Assembly: GCA_003222205.1 (NCBI GenBank)
Contig: QHVC01000107.1
Coordinates: 1-38,728, forward strand
Length of the DNA stretch: 38,728 bases
Reading direction: 5' to 3'
Source: Gemmatimonadota bacterium
GTDB taxonomy: Bacteria > Gemmatimonadota > Gemmatimonadetes > Gemmatimonadales > GWC2-71-9
Position numbers and translations under genes: made by a program
Shown here: piece after piece, positions 6,996-16,300 of the stretch
How positions within the stretch are numbered: the stretch's first letter is position 1
Layout of the letters: each line of letters starts with the position of its first letter
The notes under the pieces: model-generated
Database searches by the model: none
What the model saw: the letters and a program-made list of their open reading frames with translations, nothing else
What the model was told of the DNA's origin: nothing

Positions 6996-8146
6996 GCGGC
7001 CCCGGGCACCGCGCACTGATTGGGGCCCGACTCGAGGACCTCGGCGTCCGCGTCGGAGAGCTCGAGCAGGCCCAAGTTGGCGAGCTTGATGCTGCGGTAC
7101 GCGTCGGGAGCGGCCGGCGCGTGGTCGGCGACCCAGCGCAGGAACGCGGTCTTGTCTTGGATGGCAGCCGCCACGTTGGTCGCCGCGACGACGTCGAACC
7201 GCGCCGCGACGCTGCGATCCGCGCGCCGCTCGGATTCTCCCGCATAGTGCGCGGGGAGGACGAGGAGCTCCCCGGGCCACGAGCGGCGCACGCGCTCGAG
7301 GCTCGCCCACAGCAGTCTCGCCCACGCGGCGGTCTTCCCCCCCAGATCCGGCCGGCCGATGGACTGGACAAAAAGGAAGTCTCCCGTGAGCGCCAGCCCG
7401 TCTTCGGCGACCAGCGCCACGCTGCCCAGCGTGTGGCCCGGCACGTGGTCCACGCGCAGCGTCGCCCGGCCCAGGGCCAGCTGATCCCCGTCGGCGAGAG
7501 GCCGATACGCGAAGCGGCCCGGCGCGTCGTCGTAGGGAGAACGGGCGTCGTCGGGATGCACGTAGTAGGGGACGTTCCACCGGGCGGCGGCGAGGCAGGC
7601 GCCGCTCAGGTAATCAGCGTGCATGTGCGTGTCGGCGACGCCGATCGGTCTGGCTCCATGTTCTCGCAGCAGCGCTTCGTAGCGGTCCACATGGCGGCCC
7701 GGATCCACGATCAGGGCTTCGCCGTCGCTCACCAGCACGTAGCTCAGCGCCCCCGTGCCGACGCGGTCGAGCTGCAGCACGCGCTCGAACGACGGCGTGG
7801 GCGTGAGCGAGCGGGTTACATACACGGTCTCCCACGCCGCCATCCCGCCCACGACCGAGTACGCCTCGACGCCCTTGTCGCGCAGGAACGTGGTCATCTG
7901 CTTGCTGCTGTTGCCGTGGCCGCAGATGACGGCGACGGGTGTTCCCGGAGCGAGGCCGAGTGCGTCGAGGGTGGGGAGTTGATACAGGCGCGAGCCGGGC
8001 AGCGCCTTGAAGTCGAGGGCGGCACCGAAGGCGACGCGGCCGCGGGCGACCTTCTCCGGGGCGCGGATGTCGAGTACTTGCACCCGGTCGCCACGGTCGA
8101 GCCGCCTGGCCAGCTCGTCCGGCGGGATTTGAGGGAGGTCCGGCAT
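6992..8146 (-). CDS. Rhodanese-MBL fold fusion, persulfide dioxygenase-like
   Basis: The 384-residue protein has an N-terminal rhodanese domain (VQVLDIRAPEKVARG; active-site cysteine in VICGHGNSS, about residue 80-90) and a metallo-beta-lactamase domain with THMHADYLSG, HVPGHTLGS, LTGDFLFVQSIGRPDL and LPAHYAG. This resembles ETHE1/CstB persulfide dioxygenases, which oxidise glutathione or other persulfides to sulfite. The iron ligands (first His of HxHxD, His of PGHT, Asp of TGD) are present. The last HxHxDH histidine is Tyr, consistent with a mononuclear site. ATG 8146 is preferred, since the ORF-track GTG 8230 precedes the terminator hairpin of the next gene. The substrate is inferred. Confidence 0.82.
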   Translation of the reverse strand: MPDLPQIPPDELARRLDRGDRVQVLDIRAPEKVARGRVAFGAALDFKALPGSRLYQLPTLDALGLAPGTPVAVICGHGNSSKQMTTFLRDKGVEAYSVVGGMAAWETVYVTRSLTPTPSFERVLQLDRVGTGALSYVLVSDGEALIVDPGRHVDRYEALLREHGARPIGVADTHMHADYLSGACLAAARWNVPYYVHPDDARSPYDDAPGRFAYRPLADGDQLALGRATLRVDHVPGHTLGSVALVAEDGLALTGDFLFVQSIGRPDLGGKTAAWARLLWASLERVRRSWPGELLVLPAHYAGESERRADRSVAARFDVVAATNVAAAIQDKTAFLRWVADHAPAAPDAYRSIKLANLGLLELSDADAEVLESGPNQCAVPGAA

Positions 8147-8198
8147 CGGGAGTAGTGTCGTGGGCAGTGGAGTCGTACGCAATGGGTGTCGCAAACGA

Positions 8199-8223
8199 AC
8201 GGCCCCCCGATCTGGGGGGCCGT
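8199..8223 (-). terminator. Rho-independent-like terminator of the barrel gene
   Basis: A 10-bp GC-rich stem (ACGGCCCCCC with GGGGGGCCGT) encloses a GATCT loop, 27 bases after the stop of the minus-strand barrel gene. On the minus strand the tail reads GTTCGTTTGC, moderately T-rich. Confidence 0.7.
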
Positions 8224-8249
8224 CGCTCACACCGTCTCGTCCTGGACTT

Positions 8250-9383
8250 CTACCGCAGCGGCATCGTGGCGCCGAACATCAGGCCAAAGGTGTTGGTCGC
8301 CAGGCCGAGGTCCTTGTTCTGCTTCAGCATGACGTAGTTGGCTTCGACCCGGCCGCCGAACGCACCGGCCAGATGGAAGTGGTACCCCCACGCCACGTTG
8401 AGGCCAGGTTGACTCACCGAACCCTTGGCCGGGTCGTTGAAGTAGCCTGATCCGGGTGTGGCCTTGGTGTAGACGAGATTGCCGCCCGCCGCCGCGTACC
8501 ATCCACCCGAGACTGCGTAATCGAGCCGCGCCGAGATGTTGGCGGTGAATGCGGTCGTTCCCTGCGACTGGATGCGGTGGATATCGATCCCCGGCTCGAC
8601 GGCCAGCTTCCGGCCGGCGGGGAAGATCGCGAACATCGTCGGGGCGACTGAGAGCACGACGGGACCGAGGATTGATGTCGTGAGACCGCCCCCCCAACCC
8701 GGGAACGACAGGATCGTGATGTCGCCGGCGCCGGAGCCGATGGCGTGAATGTGACTGTAACCGCCCTGCACCCCGATGACGCGATCCCACGCGCTCGTCG
8801 AGCGCGCGGGACGCGCCGTCGCGCCACCGCTGGCGCGCGCCGACACGCCGAACAGCAGGGAGTACACGTTCGCCGGGCCGATGAGGTTGGCCTTCTTGGT
8901 GGTCTGCCAGTTGGCCTCGACGCGGCCGTTCATTCCGCTGGCGAGATGGAGCCGGTAGCCCACAGCCGCCTGGATCCCGAGCTGGGACTCGTGTTGTCCG
9001 CCCGCGTCCACGTAGCCGAGGGTACCGCCCGCCGCTGCGTAGATCTTCGGCGTGAGCGCGTAATCTGCACGGACGCCAAGTGTGGCCAGCGAGAAGGTCG
9101 TGCCGCCGGCGCTGAGCTCTGCCGAGCTAAGCGTCGGCTCGATGGCGATCTTGTCGCGCCAGGGAATGATCGCGAAGATCCCTCCGTAGCTGTGATTCAG
9201 CGGGCTGAGGCTGAAGCTCGGGACGTCGAACAGATCGACGTGATCCTTGGCGCCGCTGCCCGATGGCTTGAACCGGGAGAACCCGCCCTGAATCCCGATC
9301 TCGCTCTGCCACGATCCACGCTGCGCTTGCGCGCTCGTCACGGCGAGCAGCGCCAAGCCCAGTATCACGGTGACTCTCTGCAC
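8250..9383 (-). CDS. Outer-membrane beta-barrel-like protein with internal duplication
   Basis: From GTG 9383 the product is 377 residues, with a signal peptide (VTVILGLALLAVTSAQAQ). The start is fixed by AGGAGGG 7 bases upstream; upstream ATGs in the ORF track have no such site. Two homologous halves of about 165 residues follow. Each opens IG(I/V)QGG(F/Y)S, has an IEPT/VEPG segment, a strand pair (R)ADYAL.../RLDYAVS..., YAAAGG, and ends with GRVEAN followed by a final barrel-like strand. Alternating hydrophobic and glycine-rich strands suggest a small outer-membrane barrel, or two. No family name is recognised. The upstream gap is shared divergently with a cupredoxin gene. Confidence 0.75.
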   Translation of the reverse strand: MQRVTVILGLALLAVTSAQAQRGSWQSEIGIQGGFSRFKPSGSGAKDHVDLFDVPSFSLSPLNHSYGGIFAIIPWRDKIAIEPTLSSAELSAGGTTFSLATLGVRADYALTPKIYAAAGGTLGYVDAGGQHESQLGIQAAVGYRLHLASGMNGRVEANWQTTKKANLIGPANVYSLLFGVSARASGGATARPARSTSAWDRVIGVQGGYSHIHAIGSGAGDITILSFPGWGGGLTTSILGPVVLSVAPTMFAIFPAGRKLAVEPGIDIHRIQSQGTTAFTANISARLDYAVSGGWYAAAGGNLVYTKATPGSGYFNDPAKGSVSQPGLNVAWGYHFHLAGAFGGRVEANYVMLKQNKDLGLATNTFGLMFGATMPLR

Positions 9384-9530
9384 GGTGAACCCTCCTGTTG
9401 CTTTGTTGGACATCGGGGCCCCGAAAACGGCCGAAAACTGGCTAGGAACCCTCGGTGGAGCCGCGCCCAATTTCGGTGTTTCTTCAGATAAATCAATGGC
9501 TTAATGGGTTTGAACCCGGGGCGGACGTGC

Positions 9531-9556
9531 GGGCCCTCCCGTTTTGAGGAGGGCCC
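9531..9556 (+). terminator. Orphan plus-strand hairpin terminator in a divergent gap
   Basis: A perfect 9-bp stem (GGGCCCTCC with GGAGGGCCC) has an 8-base loop and the tail TTTCATATT. No plus-strand gene ends nearby (the last ends at 6995). It may end an unannotated small RNA or insulate the cupredoxin promoter. The rest of the 9384-9620 gap shows only this hairpin, the palindrome at 9564 and a Shine-Dalgarno at 9607. Confidence 0.55.
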
Positions 9557-9563
9557 TTTCATA

Positions 9564-9581
9564 TTGTGAACGCGTTCACAA
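9564..9581. promoter_or_regulatory. Perfect 18-bp palindromic operator upstream of cupredoxin gene
   Basis: TTGTGAACGCGTTCACAA is fully self-complementary and contains TGTGA-N6-TCACA, the CRP-type half-site arrangement. The centre also resembles LacI/GalR-type operators. It is centred about 48 bases before the ATG at 9621 and probably controls that gene. Which regulator binds is not known. Confidence 0.6.
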
Positions 9582-9620
9582 ACGCTTATCCCGCAAACAT
9601 TTCCCCGGAGGAGTGCGGCA

Positions 9621-10082
9621 ATGCGGTTGACAGCTTTCGGCGCGCTGCTCGCCCTCGGCGCCCTGGCGTGCGGCGGCGAGAAAAAGGCGGACCAGACGCA
9701 GACCCAGACCTCGGCGGCGCAGCCGGCCGCCACCCAGCCGGCGGGCCCGGTCGTCGAGGTGAAAATGACGGGCAACGGCAGCACCCAGGCGACGTTCGTC
9801 CCCACCGCGATCACGATCGCGCCGGGCACCACCGTGCGCTTCGTCAACGTCTCGGGCGGTCCCCACAACATCGCGTTTTACGGGGACTCGATCCCGGCGG
9901 GCGCCGCCGCCGCGCTGAACGCCGGGATGGCGAACCGTCAGGACAACCTGTCGGGACCGTTTCTCACCACGCCGAACGAGAACTACGACGTCTCGTTTGC
10001 GGGTGCGCCGACGGGGGTTTACAAGGGGTACTGCCTGCCCCACGTGGCGCTGGGCATGAAGGTCACGATCACCGTGAAGTAA
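9621..10082 (+). CDS. Plastocyanin-like cupredoxin lipoprotein
   Basis: The 153-residue secreted protein has a leader ending LGALAC, a lipobox, then a Gln/Thr/Ala/Pro-rich linker to about residue 45 and a type-1 copper domain. Ligands are His in GGPHNIAFYGD, then Cys, His and Met in YCLPHVALGM. CxxHx4M is the plastocyanin spacing. ATG 9621 has GGAGGAG 8 bases upstream. The gene is single, flanked upstream by the orphan terminator and an 18-bp palindrome, and downstream by a strong terminator. It is probably a periplasmic electron carrier whose partner is unknown. It is the third cupredoxin in the window, each with a different ligand-loop length. Confidence 0.86.
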   Translation: MRLTAFGALLALGALACGGEKKADQTQTQTSAAQPAATQPAGPVVEVKMTGNGSTQATFVPTAITIAPGTTVRFVNVSGGPHNIAFYGDSIPAGAAAALNAGMANRQDNLSGPFLTTPNENYDVSFAGAPTGVYKGYCLPHVALGMKVTITVK

Positions 10083-10095
10083 GTCGGCGAGCCTG

Positions 10096-10114
10096 CCCCG
10101 AGCGAAGCGAGGGG
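10096..10114. repeat. REP-like palindrome CCCCGAGCGNAGCGAGGGG, copy 1
   Basis: CCCCGAGCGAAGCGAGGGG is a short imperfect palindrome just after the cupredoxin stop. A second copy with one central change lies inside the ceramide-synthase-like gene at 19708-19726. Confidence 0.7.
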
Positions 10115-10137
10115 GACGGCTGGACCGATTGATCTCT

Positions 10138-10170
10138 AACGGCCCCGGCATCCCGGGGCCGTTTGGTTTT
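10138..10170 (+). terminator. Rho-independent terminator of the plastocyanin-like gene
   Basis: AACGGCCCCGG and CCGGGGCCGTT form an 11-bp stem around CATC, followed by TGGTTTT. It lies 55 bases after the stop and before the kinase gene. Confidence 0.85.
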
Positions 10171-10231
10171 CGCCGTCCGATTTGACATCGCCTGCGGATG
10201 CCGGGATGTTTGCCCGCCGAGACCTTCGAGA

Positions 10232-12880
10232 ATGAATCCCTTCCTGGAACGACTGCAGCAGGCGGTCGGCCCCCGCTATCACATCGACCCCGAGGTCGAC
10301 GTCGCGAGTGGAGGCATGGGCATGGTCGTCCGCGCCCACGACACGCAGCTCGACTGCCCCATCGCGATCAAGGTGCTCCGTCCCGAGCAAGCCACGGCGG
10401 CGGCGGTGCAGCGGTTCCTGCGCGAGGCGCAGATCCTCGCCAATCTGCCCCACCCCAACATCGTCCCGATCCGGGACTACGGCTCGAGGCACGGCATCTA
10501 CTTCTACATCATGCAGTGGCTCGACGGCGAGACGCTGGCGCAGCGACTCGCGCGCGGCCGTCTCTCGATGCGCGAGACGCGGCAGTTGGCCGACGGGCTG
10601 CTCGAGGCGCTCGCCGCGGCTCACCACCACGGCGTGATCCACCGGGACGTGAAGCCGAGCAACGTATTCCTCGTGGACGGCCGCGCCGTGCTCACGGATT
10701 TCGGCGTGGCCACGGCACGCTCGCGCTCGGGGGAGAAGTTGACGGAACCAGGCGCGTTGATCGGGACGCGCGAGTACATGGCCCCGGAGCAGATCGCTGG
10801 CGACGTCACCCCGCGCAGTGACGTCTACTCCGCCGGCATCGTGTTGTACGAGGCGCTGACCGGGCGGGAATGGCGAGTCGTGGACGCCCCGGAGCGAGCT
10901 GATTGGTCCGGCGTGCTGCCGACTCTACGGGTGGTGCTCCAGAAAGCTGTTGCCTGGGCGCCGGCGGACCGCTGGGCCGACGCGGGCGAGTTCCGAAAAG
11001 CGTTGCTCGCCGCCTTCGACCCCGCGCCCTGGCTCAAACGGGCCGCGTGGAGCGTGGGGATCGGGTCTCTGGCGGTTCTGGGGTGGATCATCTTGGCGGC
11101 CCATCGCTCGCCCGGCATCTGCCTCGGCGACTTCAAGGTGCTGGCAGGACCTCCTGCCGTCGCAGACTCGGTACAGCGGTGGATGTTGGGCAAACTGACC
11201 GGGTTCACCGATTTCCAGGTGCGCACCGGCAGCGGCTGCTCCCTGGATGTGGCTGGCTGGCTCAGTGTCGTGGGCGAGTCCCTGCATCTGCAAACGCGAC
11301 TGCCGAGCGGGCCGCTCCCCCTCGTGGCAGCCACGACGAACGACTGGTCGCGGGTCGCGGAAGCTGCGGTCGATCAGATCGTCACCCGGCTGTGGTACGA
11401 GGACAATCCCCTGGGGCAGACATTCCCGCCCCTGCCGGTCACCGCCCAGGGCAAGCTGGCGGAGCTCAAGGCCGAGCGACTCCAGGCGGCGGGCCGCTGG
11501 ACTGAGGCGCTGGCGGCGTACCTCGAAGCTGAGGCGATCGACACCACCTGCTGGCTGTGCGCGTGGCGCATCACCGACGTGCAGCGCTGGCTGGGGCAGC
11601 CGCTGGTCGCGGTGGAGTCGCGCAGCTACCTCGCCCCGGCGCATCTCAAGACGTTCCCCTCGCAGTACCAGAGCCTCATCCACGCGGGTGTGGTGCCGAT
11701 GCCTGAGCGACTCGACACCCTGCAGCGTGCGGTGCGGGACCGGAGCTTCTTCCTGGCGTGGTTCCACCTGGGCGACGAATTGTTCCACCGGGGACCGATA
11801 TACGGGCACGCGCGGCGCGAGGCAGTGGAGAAATTCGAGCGGACGGTCCACCTGCGGCCCGATTACGCCCCGGGATGGGAGCACCTCGCCTACATCCGGA
11901 TTGCGGAAGGAGACTCCGCCGGCGCGCTCGCCGCGCTCGATACGTTCAAGCGGCTCGGTGATTCCACGGACGCGATGTCCGGCGTGCTCCAGGCCTTTCA
12001 CGAGGTCGGCTTTGCCTGGCGCTTTCTCGCTCCCGCGTTCGCCGCGCGCGTGACCCAGCAGGTGGTCGAGAGGCCCGTGGTGCAGCGGTTCCCGGGTCTC
12101 GCTGCCGGACCGCGACTGCTGCCGACGGTGGACGCCCCAGCGGGCGCCGTCTGGTTGGGGAATCACTTCGCCGGGTCGGCCGGGAGCACCGAGCTCCGTC
12201 GCTCCGGGCTGATCGCCGCGACCGCCGGCTGGCTCGCGTTGGGCCGCGTGGATTCGATGCAGGCCACCGCGGCACGGCTGCGCGCGGCGTTCCCGGAGCC
12301 CGCCATCGCCCGGTTCGTGGCGCAGTTGTCCGCTGCGGTCGCGATCTTCGACCCCGGCGCGATCGTCGATCCGATCCGCGGCACGTGGCTCGACGCCCTC
12401 GCCGGTCGCCGCGCGCCTCCCGCCCCGCCCGGGCCGGTGCGCCGGCTGCTGAGTGCGGACTCCCTCGCACGGGCGGGCGACCTGCGCGGGGCCCTCGCGG
12501 CCTCGGCGCCGCTCGCGGGGGACTCGGCCGCCCAGGATGCGGACGTCTTTCTGCGCACGGCGTTGTTCCTGCGGCGCGCCGAGTGGGCGGGGAACGCCGA
12601 TAGCGTCGAGCTCGCACGCCGCATCCTTCACTGGCACGAGCAGTCCTCGCTGGAGGGCTGGCCGACCGGCGACCCGCAGCCCAACGATGTGGATTGGGCA
12701 TTCGGCACCCTGGCCCGCTGGCGGCTGGCTCGCCTGCTTGACCGCGCGGGGGCGTCGGACCGCGAACGGTGCGACGCGTACGGCAACGTGGCCCGCTTGT
12801 GGCGCGGCGGCGACGCGCTCCATGCGGCCCGTGCCGACACCGCCGCCACGCGTTATCGAGAGCTCAAGTGCCCGGCGTGA
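10232..12880 (+). CDS. Membrane-anchored Ser/Thr protein kinase with TPR-like C-terminus
   Basis: From ATG 10232 the product is 882 residues. The Hanks-type kinase domain spans about residues 15-265: glycine loop SGGMGMVV, Lys47 in AIKVL, Glu65, catalytic HRDVKPSN (137-144), DFG (156-158), APE (184-186), so it should be active. A membrane helix follows at about 273-290. The roughly 590-residue remainder holds helical repeats resembling TPRs ([34 protein letters not shown]) and lies on the other side of the membrane. The ORF-track start at 10163 falls within the preceding terminator tail. It overlaps the BTAD/AAA regulator gene, suggesting a signalling pair. Confidence 0.88.
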   Translation: MNPFLERLQQAVGPRYHIDPEVDVASGGMGMVVRAHDTQLDCPIAIKVLRPEQATAAAVQRFLREAQILANLPHPNIVPIRDYGSRHGIYFYIMQWLDGETLAQRLARGRLSMRETRQLADGLLEALAAAHHHGVIHRDVKPSNVFLVDGRAVLTDFGVATARSRSGEKLTEPGALIGTREYMAPEQIAGDVTPRSDVYSAGIVLYEALTGREWRVVDAPERADWSGVLPTLRVVLQKAVAWAPADRWADAGEFRKALLAAFDPAPWLKRAAWSVGIGSLAVLGWIILAAHRSPGICLGDFKVLAGPPAVADSVQRWMLGKLTGFTDFQVRTGSGCSLDVAGWLSVVGESLHLQTRLPSGPLPLVAATTNDWSRVAEAAVDQIVTRLWYEDNPLGQTFPPLPVTAQGKLAELKAERLQAAGRWTEALAAYLEAEAIDTTCWLCAWRITDVQRWLGQPLVAVESRSYLAPAHLKTFPSQYQSLIHAGVVPMPERLDTLQRAVRDRSFFLAWFHLGDELFHRGPIYGHARREAVEKFERTVHLRPDYAPGWEHLAYIRIAEGDSAGALAALDTFKRLGDSTDAMSGVLQAFHEVGFAWRFLAPAFAARVTQQVVERPVVQRFPGLAAGPRLLPTVDAPAGAVWLGNHFAGSAGSTELRRSGLIAATAGWLALGRVDSMQATAARLRAAFPEPAIARFVAQLSAAVAIFDPGAIVDPIRGTWLDALAGRRAPPAPPGPVRRLLSADSLARAGDLRGALAASAPLAGDSAAQDADVFLRTALFLRRAEWAGNADSVELARRILHWHEQSSLEGWPTGDPQPNDVDWAFGTLARWRLARLLDRAGASDRERCDAYGNVARLWRGGDALHAARADTAATRYRELKCPA

Positions 12881-14772
12881 TCACCTGCAACACCCTCGGG
12901 CCCGTGCAAGTCCTCCTGGACGGGACTGCCGCACCCCGCGAGCTGCAGTGGCGCAAGCACCTGGCGTTGCTCGTCTACCTGGCACGGTCCCCAAAGCGCG
13001 CTCGCACGCGGGAGCACTTGATCGGCCTCCTCTGGGGGGACAAGCCCGAGGAGAACGCCAGGCGGTCGTTGAGCGTGGCGCTCGAGTTGCTGCGCCGTTT
13101 CGCGGGGAAGAGCGGCATCACGACCGATCACGGGCAGGTGCGCCTGGCGCCCGACGCCGCGCGCCTCGACACCGAGCGCTTCGAGGAGGCAGCGGGCCGG
13201 CAGGATTGGGGCGCCGCCGCGGCGCTGGTGGCGGGGGAGTTCCTCGAAGGGTTCGCCGTTCCCGGCGCGCCGGAGTTCGAGCATTGGCTCACCGCGGAGC
13301 GCTCGCTGTGGCGGGAGCGGGCGGTCGAGGCTTTGGCGCGCCACGCTGCCGCGCTGCTGACGCGCGGGGACGCGGCCGGGGCGGTGGACGCGGCGCACCG
13401 GGCCGTCGACCTCGACCGCACGTCCGAGTCGGCTGCCCGGATGCTGATGCGCGGTCTCGCGGTAGCGGGCGACCGCGGCGCGGCGCTTGAGGCGCACGCC
13501 CAGCTCACCGCGCGGCTCGAGGAAGTGATCGGCGCCGCTCCCGCCACGGAGACCCAGACGCTGGCCGATCGCATCCGCAGCGCGCGCGCGTGGCGCGCGC
13601 CGTCGGCCCCCTCCCGGAGCCCGACGGTTCCGCTCCGCCGTGCGCCGCTCATCGGGCGCGAGGCGCCGCTGACTCGGCTGCTCGAAGTCTGGGCGGCATG
13701 CCGTCAGGGGCCGCGCAGCGGGATCGCGGTGATCGCCGGCGATGTGGGGCTCGGGAAGACGCGGCTGCTCGAGGAGCTGGTGACGCGGGCGCGCCTCGAC
13801 GGCGCGTTCGCGGTGACGGTGCGCTCGGTCGAAGCGGACCGCGCCGTGCCGTGGAGCGGGCTGCTGGGGCTGGCGCGTGGGGGGCTGGGGGAGGCCCCCG
13901 GGCTCGCCGCCGCTCCCGCGGGCGCTTTGGCGGCGGTGGCGGGGCTCGCGCCGGAATGGGCGGAGCGCTTCGCCGCGGCGGTGCGCGGCGTTGCGGTGGC
14001 GCCGCTGCCCCACGCGCTGAGCGACGTATTGCGCGCCATCGTCGAGGAGTCCCCGCTGGTGCTCGCTTGTGACGACGCGCACTGGCTCGATCGGGACACT
14101 GTCCTCGCGCTGAGTGCGGCGTCGCGCGACCTCGCCCGCGCGCCGCTGCTGCTCGTCTGCACGGTGGCTCCCGAACCGCCCAGCCCGGAGCTGGACGAGC
14201 TGCGCACGCGGCTCGGCCGGGACCAGCCCGGCGTCGCCGTGACGCTGACCCCGCTGAGCGCCGCGGCGCTGCGCGAGCTCGGTCATTGGGCGTTGCCCGC
14301 GTACGGCGATGCGGAGCTGGACCGGGTCACGCGCCGCATCACGACCGACTCGGCCGGTCTGCCGCTCCTGGCGGTGGAGCTCCTCCTCGCCGTCGCGCTG
14401 GGGCTGGATCTGAAATCGACTGGCGGCGCCTGGCCGGAGCCGTTCAGGACCCTGGACCAGAGCTTTCCGGGAGACCTGCCGGATGCGATCGTGGCGGCGA
14501 TCCGCGTCCGTTTCCGGCGCCTGACCTCGGATGCGCAGACGGTGCTGGCGGCGGCGAGTGTGCTGGGGGACCGGGTCGAGGCCGACCTGCTGGCGCGCAA
14601 GACCACGCTCCCTGCCGACACGGTGTGGACCTGTCTCGACGAGGTTGAGCGCGAAGGCTGGCTCGTCGCCGAAGGACGGGGCCTCAGCTTCCGGGCACGG
14701 GTGATCCGGCAGGTGGTGGCCCGTGACATGCTGGGGGCGGTGCAGCGGCAGCGACTGCTGGAGGAGAGCTGA
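12868..14772 (+). CDS. BTAD-type regulator with AAA ATPase domain
   Basis: The 634-residue protein begins with a winged-helix part ([28 protein letters not shown]), then a bacterial transcriptional activator (BTAD) helical domain to about residue 225. An ATPase of the STAND/AAA16 kind follows, with Walker [10 protein letters not shown], Walker [13 protein letters not shown] and a C-terminal helical part ([24 protein letters not shown]). Relatives usually carry a long TPR tail, absent here. Start choices are GTG 12868 (GAGAG upstream) or GTG 12877 (GTGA overlap with the kinase stop); either overlaps the kinase gene, so translation is coupled. It may be a phosphorylation target or output of the kinase. 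This is inferred. Confidence 0.83.
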   Translation: MPGVITCNTLGPVQVLLDGTAAPRELQWRKHLALLVYLARSPKRARTREHLIGLLWGDKPEENARRSLSVALELLRRFAGKSGITTDHGQVRLAPDAARLDTERFEEAAGRQDWGAAAALVAGEFLEGFAVPGAPEFEHWLTAERSLWRERAVEALARHAAALLTRGDAAGAVDAAHRAVDLDRTSESAARMLMRGLAVAGDRGAALEAHAQLTARLEEVIGAAPATETQTLADRIRSARAWRAPSAPSRSPTVPLRRAPLIGREAPLTRLLEVWAACRQGPRSGIAVIAGDVGLGKTRLLEELVTRARLDGAFAVTVRSVEADRAVPWSGLLGLARGGLGEAPGLAAAPAGALAAVAGLAPEWAERFAAAVRGVAVAPLPHALSDVLRAIVEESPLVLACDDAHWLDRDTVLALSAASRDLARAPLLLVCTVAPEPPSPELDELRTRLGRDQPGVAVTLTPLSAAALRELGHWALPAYGDAELDRVTRRITTDSAGLPLLAVELLLAVALGLDLKSTGGAWPEPFRTLDQSFPGDLPDAIVAAIRVRFRRLTSDAQTVLAAASVLGDRVEADLLARKTTLPADTVWTCLDEVEREGWLVAEGRGLSFRARVIRQVVARDMLGAVQRQRLLEES

Positions 14773-14819
14773 CCGCGCCGCTTGCGCCCGTCGCCTCCCC
14801 TTAGCGATTGTTGGCGACC

Positions 14820-16247
14820 ATGGCCGGCCGGAAAGTCTGCTTCGTCCTCGTCGACGGCGCGCGCGCCGACGTGGTGCGGGACCTCCTGGAGCGGGGCGAC
14901 CTGCCCAACCTCGCGTGCCATGTGGTGGAGCCGGGCGGTCTCACCGTCGGCACCTCGGTGTTCCCATCCACCACCGGCGTGGCCTACCTCCCTTTCCTTT
15001 ATGGAGTCTATCCCGGGACGGCGAACATCCCGGGGATCCGCTGGCTCGACCGAGCAGGGGCCACGGGGGATTGGCGGGCCCAGTGGCGCGCCGCGCGCAG
15101 CTACTGCGGCGTGCAGGCGGGGTGGCTGAACCGCGACCTCGAGACGGGGCCGTCCATCTTCGAGCTGGTGCCTGAGAGCGTCGCGCTGTGCACGCCGCTG
15201 ACGCGCGGCTTGCGAGCCGGGGCGGGCCGGCTCACTGCGGCGCGGGCGCTGCTGGGCAGCCTCGCGCACTACGTCGGCACGTATCAGGTGCTCGACGATG
15301 CCGTCGGCGACGCCTGGGTCCACGCCGCCGCCGAGCCGTGGCGGTTTCTGTTCGTGGTCTTCCCCGGCCCGGACGGTCTGACGCACCTGCTCGACCCCTT
15401 CCATCCGCGAGTCCTCGCCGCGTATCGAGCGATCGATGCGGCCCTGGGCCGCTTCATGGCGCGGGCGGCTCGGTCCGGCGAAGTCCCCGCGATCTTCGTC
15501 GCGGCGGATCACGGCGGCAGCGTGATGCGCGAGCACTCGGATATCGCCCTGGAGCTGGAGGCGCTGGGGTGGCGCACCCTGCGTCACCCGGTGCACGTGT
15601 GGCGCCGGAAGGCGCGGGCCGCGACGATGGTGTCGGGAAATGCGAGCGTACAGATCTACTTCGAGCCGCGATCCGGACGCGCGACGGCGCTTGCGGAGCC
15701 CGACCTCCCGGCGGACGTCGTCGCGCACCTGCTCGCGCTGCCGGCGGTACGCCTCGCTGCGTGGCGGGATGGGACCGGAGGCGTGACGGTGGCCACGAGC
15801 GCGGCGCGGGCGCGGCTGCGGGACGTGAACGGACGCGTCCGCTACGAACCGGCGAACGGTGATCCGCTCGGCCTGGGGCCCGAAGCGCTCACGGCCGACG
15901 ATCGCGATCTGCTGGGTCGCACGCTCTCCGGCGAGCTGCCGGACGCCCCGCGCCAGCTGCTGCAGTTGTTCCGCTCCCAGCGGGCCGGTGACCTCGTGCT
16001 CGCCGCGCGGAATGGATCGGACTTCCGGGGGCCGTGGGAGATTCCCGAGCACAAGTCAGGGCACGGCAGCCTCATCGCCGAGCACATGGCGGTGCCGATC
16101 GCGGCGAGCGTGCCGTTGCCCGAGGCGCCGCTGCGCACCGTCGATCTGATGCCCACGATGCTCGAGCTCCTCGGCGTTCCCGTACCTCCCGGTCTCGACG
16201 GGGTACCGTTCTCGCGCCTCGCGCAGGGCGTCGGGGTCGGCGCCTGA
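14820..16247 (+). CDS. Alkaline phosphatase superfamily (NPP-type) phosphodiesterase
   Basis: The 475-residue protein has the two-metal layout of type I phosphodiesterase/nucleotide pyrophosphatases: Asp in FVLVDGARAD, nucleophile Thr in VFPSTTG, Asp and His in FPGPDGLTHLLDP, Asp-His in AADHGGS, and the late His in KSGHGSL. No clear signal peptide is seen. ATG 14820 (MAGRKVCF) is preferred over TTG 14808; no strong Shine-Dalgarno is visible. Relatives hydrolyse phosphodiester bonds in nucleotides or lipid headgroups. A VTT/DedA-like gene overlaps or follows, and the next genes, convergent, form a sphingolipid operon, so a lipid substrate is possible but unproven. Confidence 0.82.
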   Translation: MAGRKVCFVLVDGARADVVRDLLERGDLPNLACHVVEPGGLTVGTSVFPSTTGVAYLPFLYGVYPGTANIPGIRWLDRAGATGDWRAQWRAARSYCGVQAGWLNRDLETGPSIFELVPESVALCTPLTRGLRAGAGRLTAARALLGSLAHYVGTYQVLDDAVGDAWVHAAAEPWRFLFVVFPGPDGLTHLLDPFHPRVLAAYRAIDAALGRFMARAARSGEVPAIFVAADHGGSVMREHSDIALELEALGWRTLRHPVHVWRRKARAATMVSGNASVQIYFEPRSGRATALAEPDLPADVVAHLLALPAVRLAAWRDGTGGVTVATSAARARLRDVNGRVRYEPANGDPLGLGPEALTADDRDLLGRTLSGELPDAPRQLLQLFRSQRAGDLVLAARNGSDFRGPWEIPEHKSGHGSLIAEHMAVPIAASVPLPEAPLRTVDLMPTMLELLGVPVPPGLDGVPFSRLAQGVGVGA

Positions 16248-16300
16248 GCGGGGTCTGGGCCGCCCTCACCAAGCGACGCGGCACGCCGCATTGGGATGCG

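Noticed and set aside
8147-8230. N-terminal extension of the rhodanese-MBL protein
   Set aside because: It would start at the edge of the terminator hairpin of the upstream gene and has no rhodanese similarity.
9500-9530. tRNA-like T-arm GGGTTTGAACCC in the barrel/cupredoxin gap
   Set aside because: Only four or so stem pairs, T-loop C is T, and no acceptor, anticodon or D-arm can be built upstream. It is a small palindrome, not a tRNA or clear attachment site.
10925-12823. 632-residue minus-strand ORF opposite the kinase C-terminus
   Set aside because: Arg/Gly/Gln-rich shadow; the kinase frame is continuous with the coupled downstream gene.
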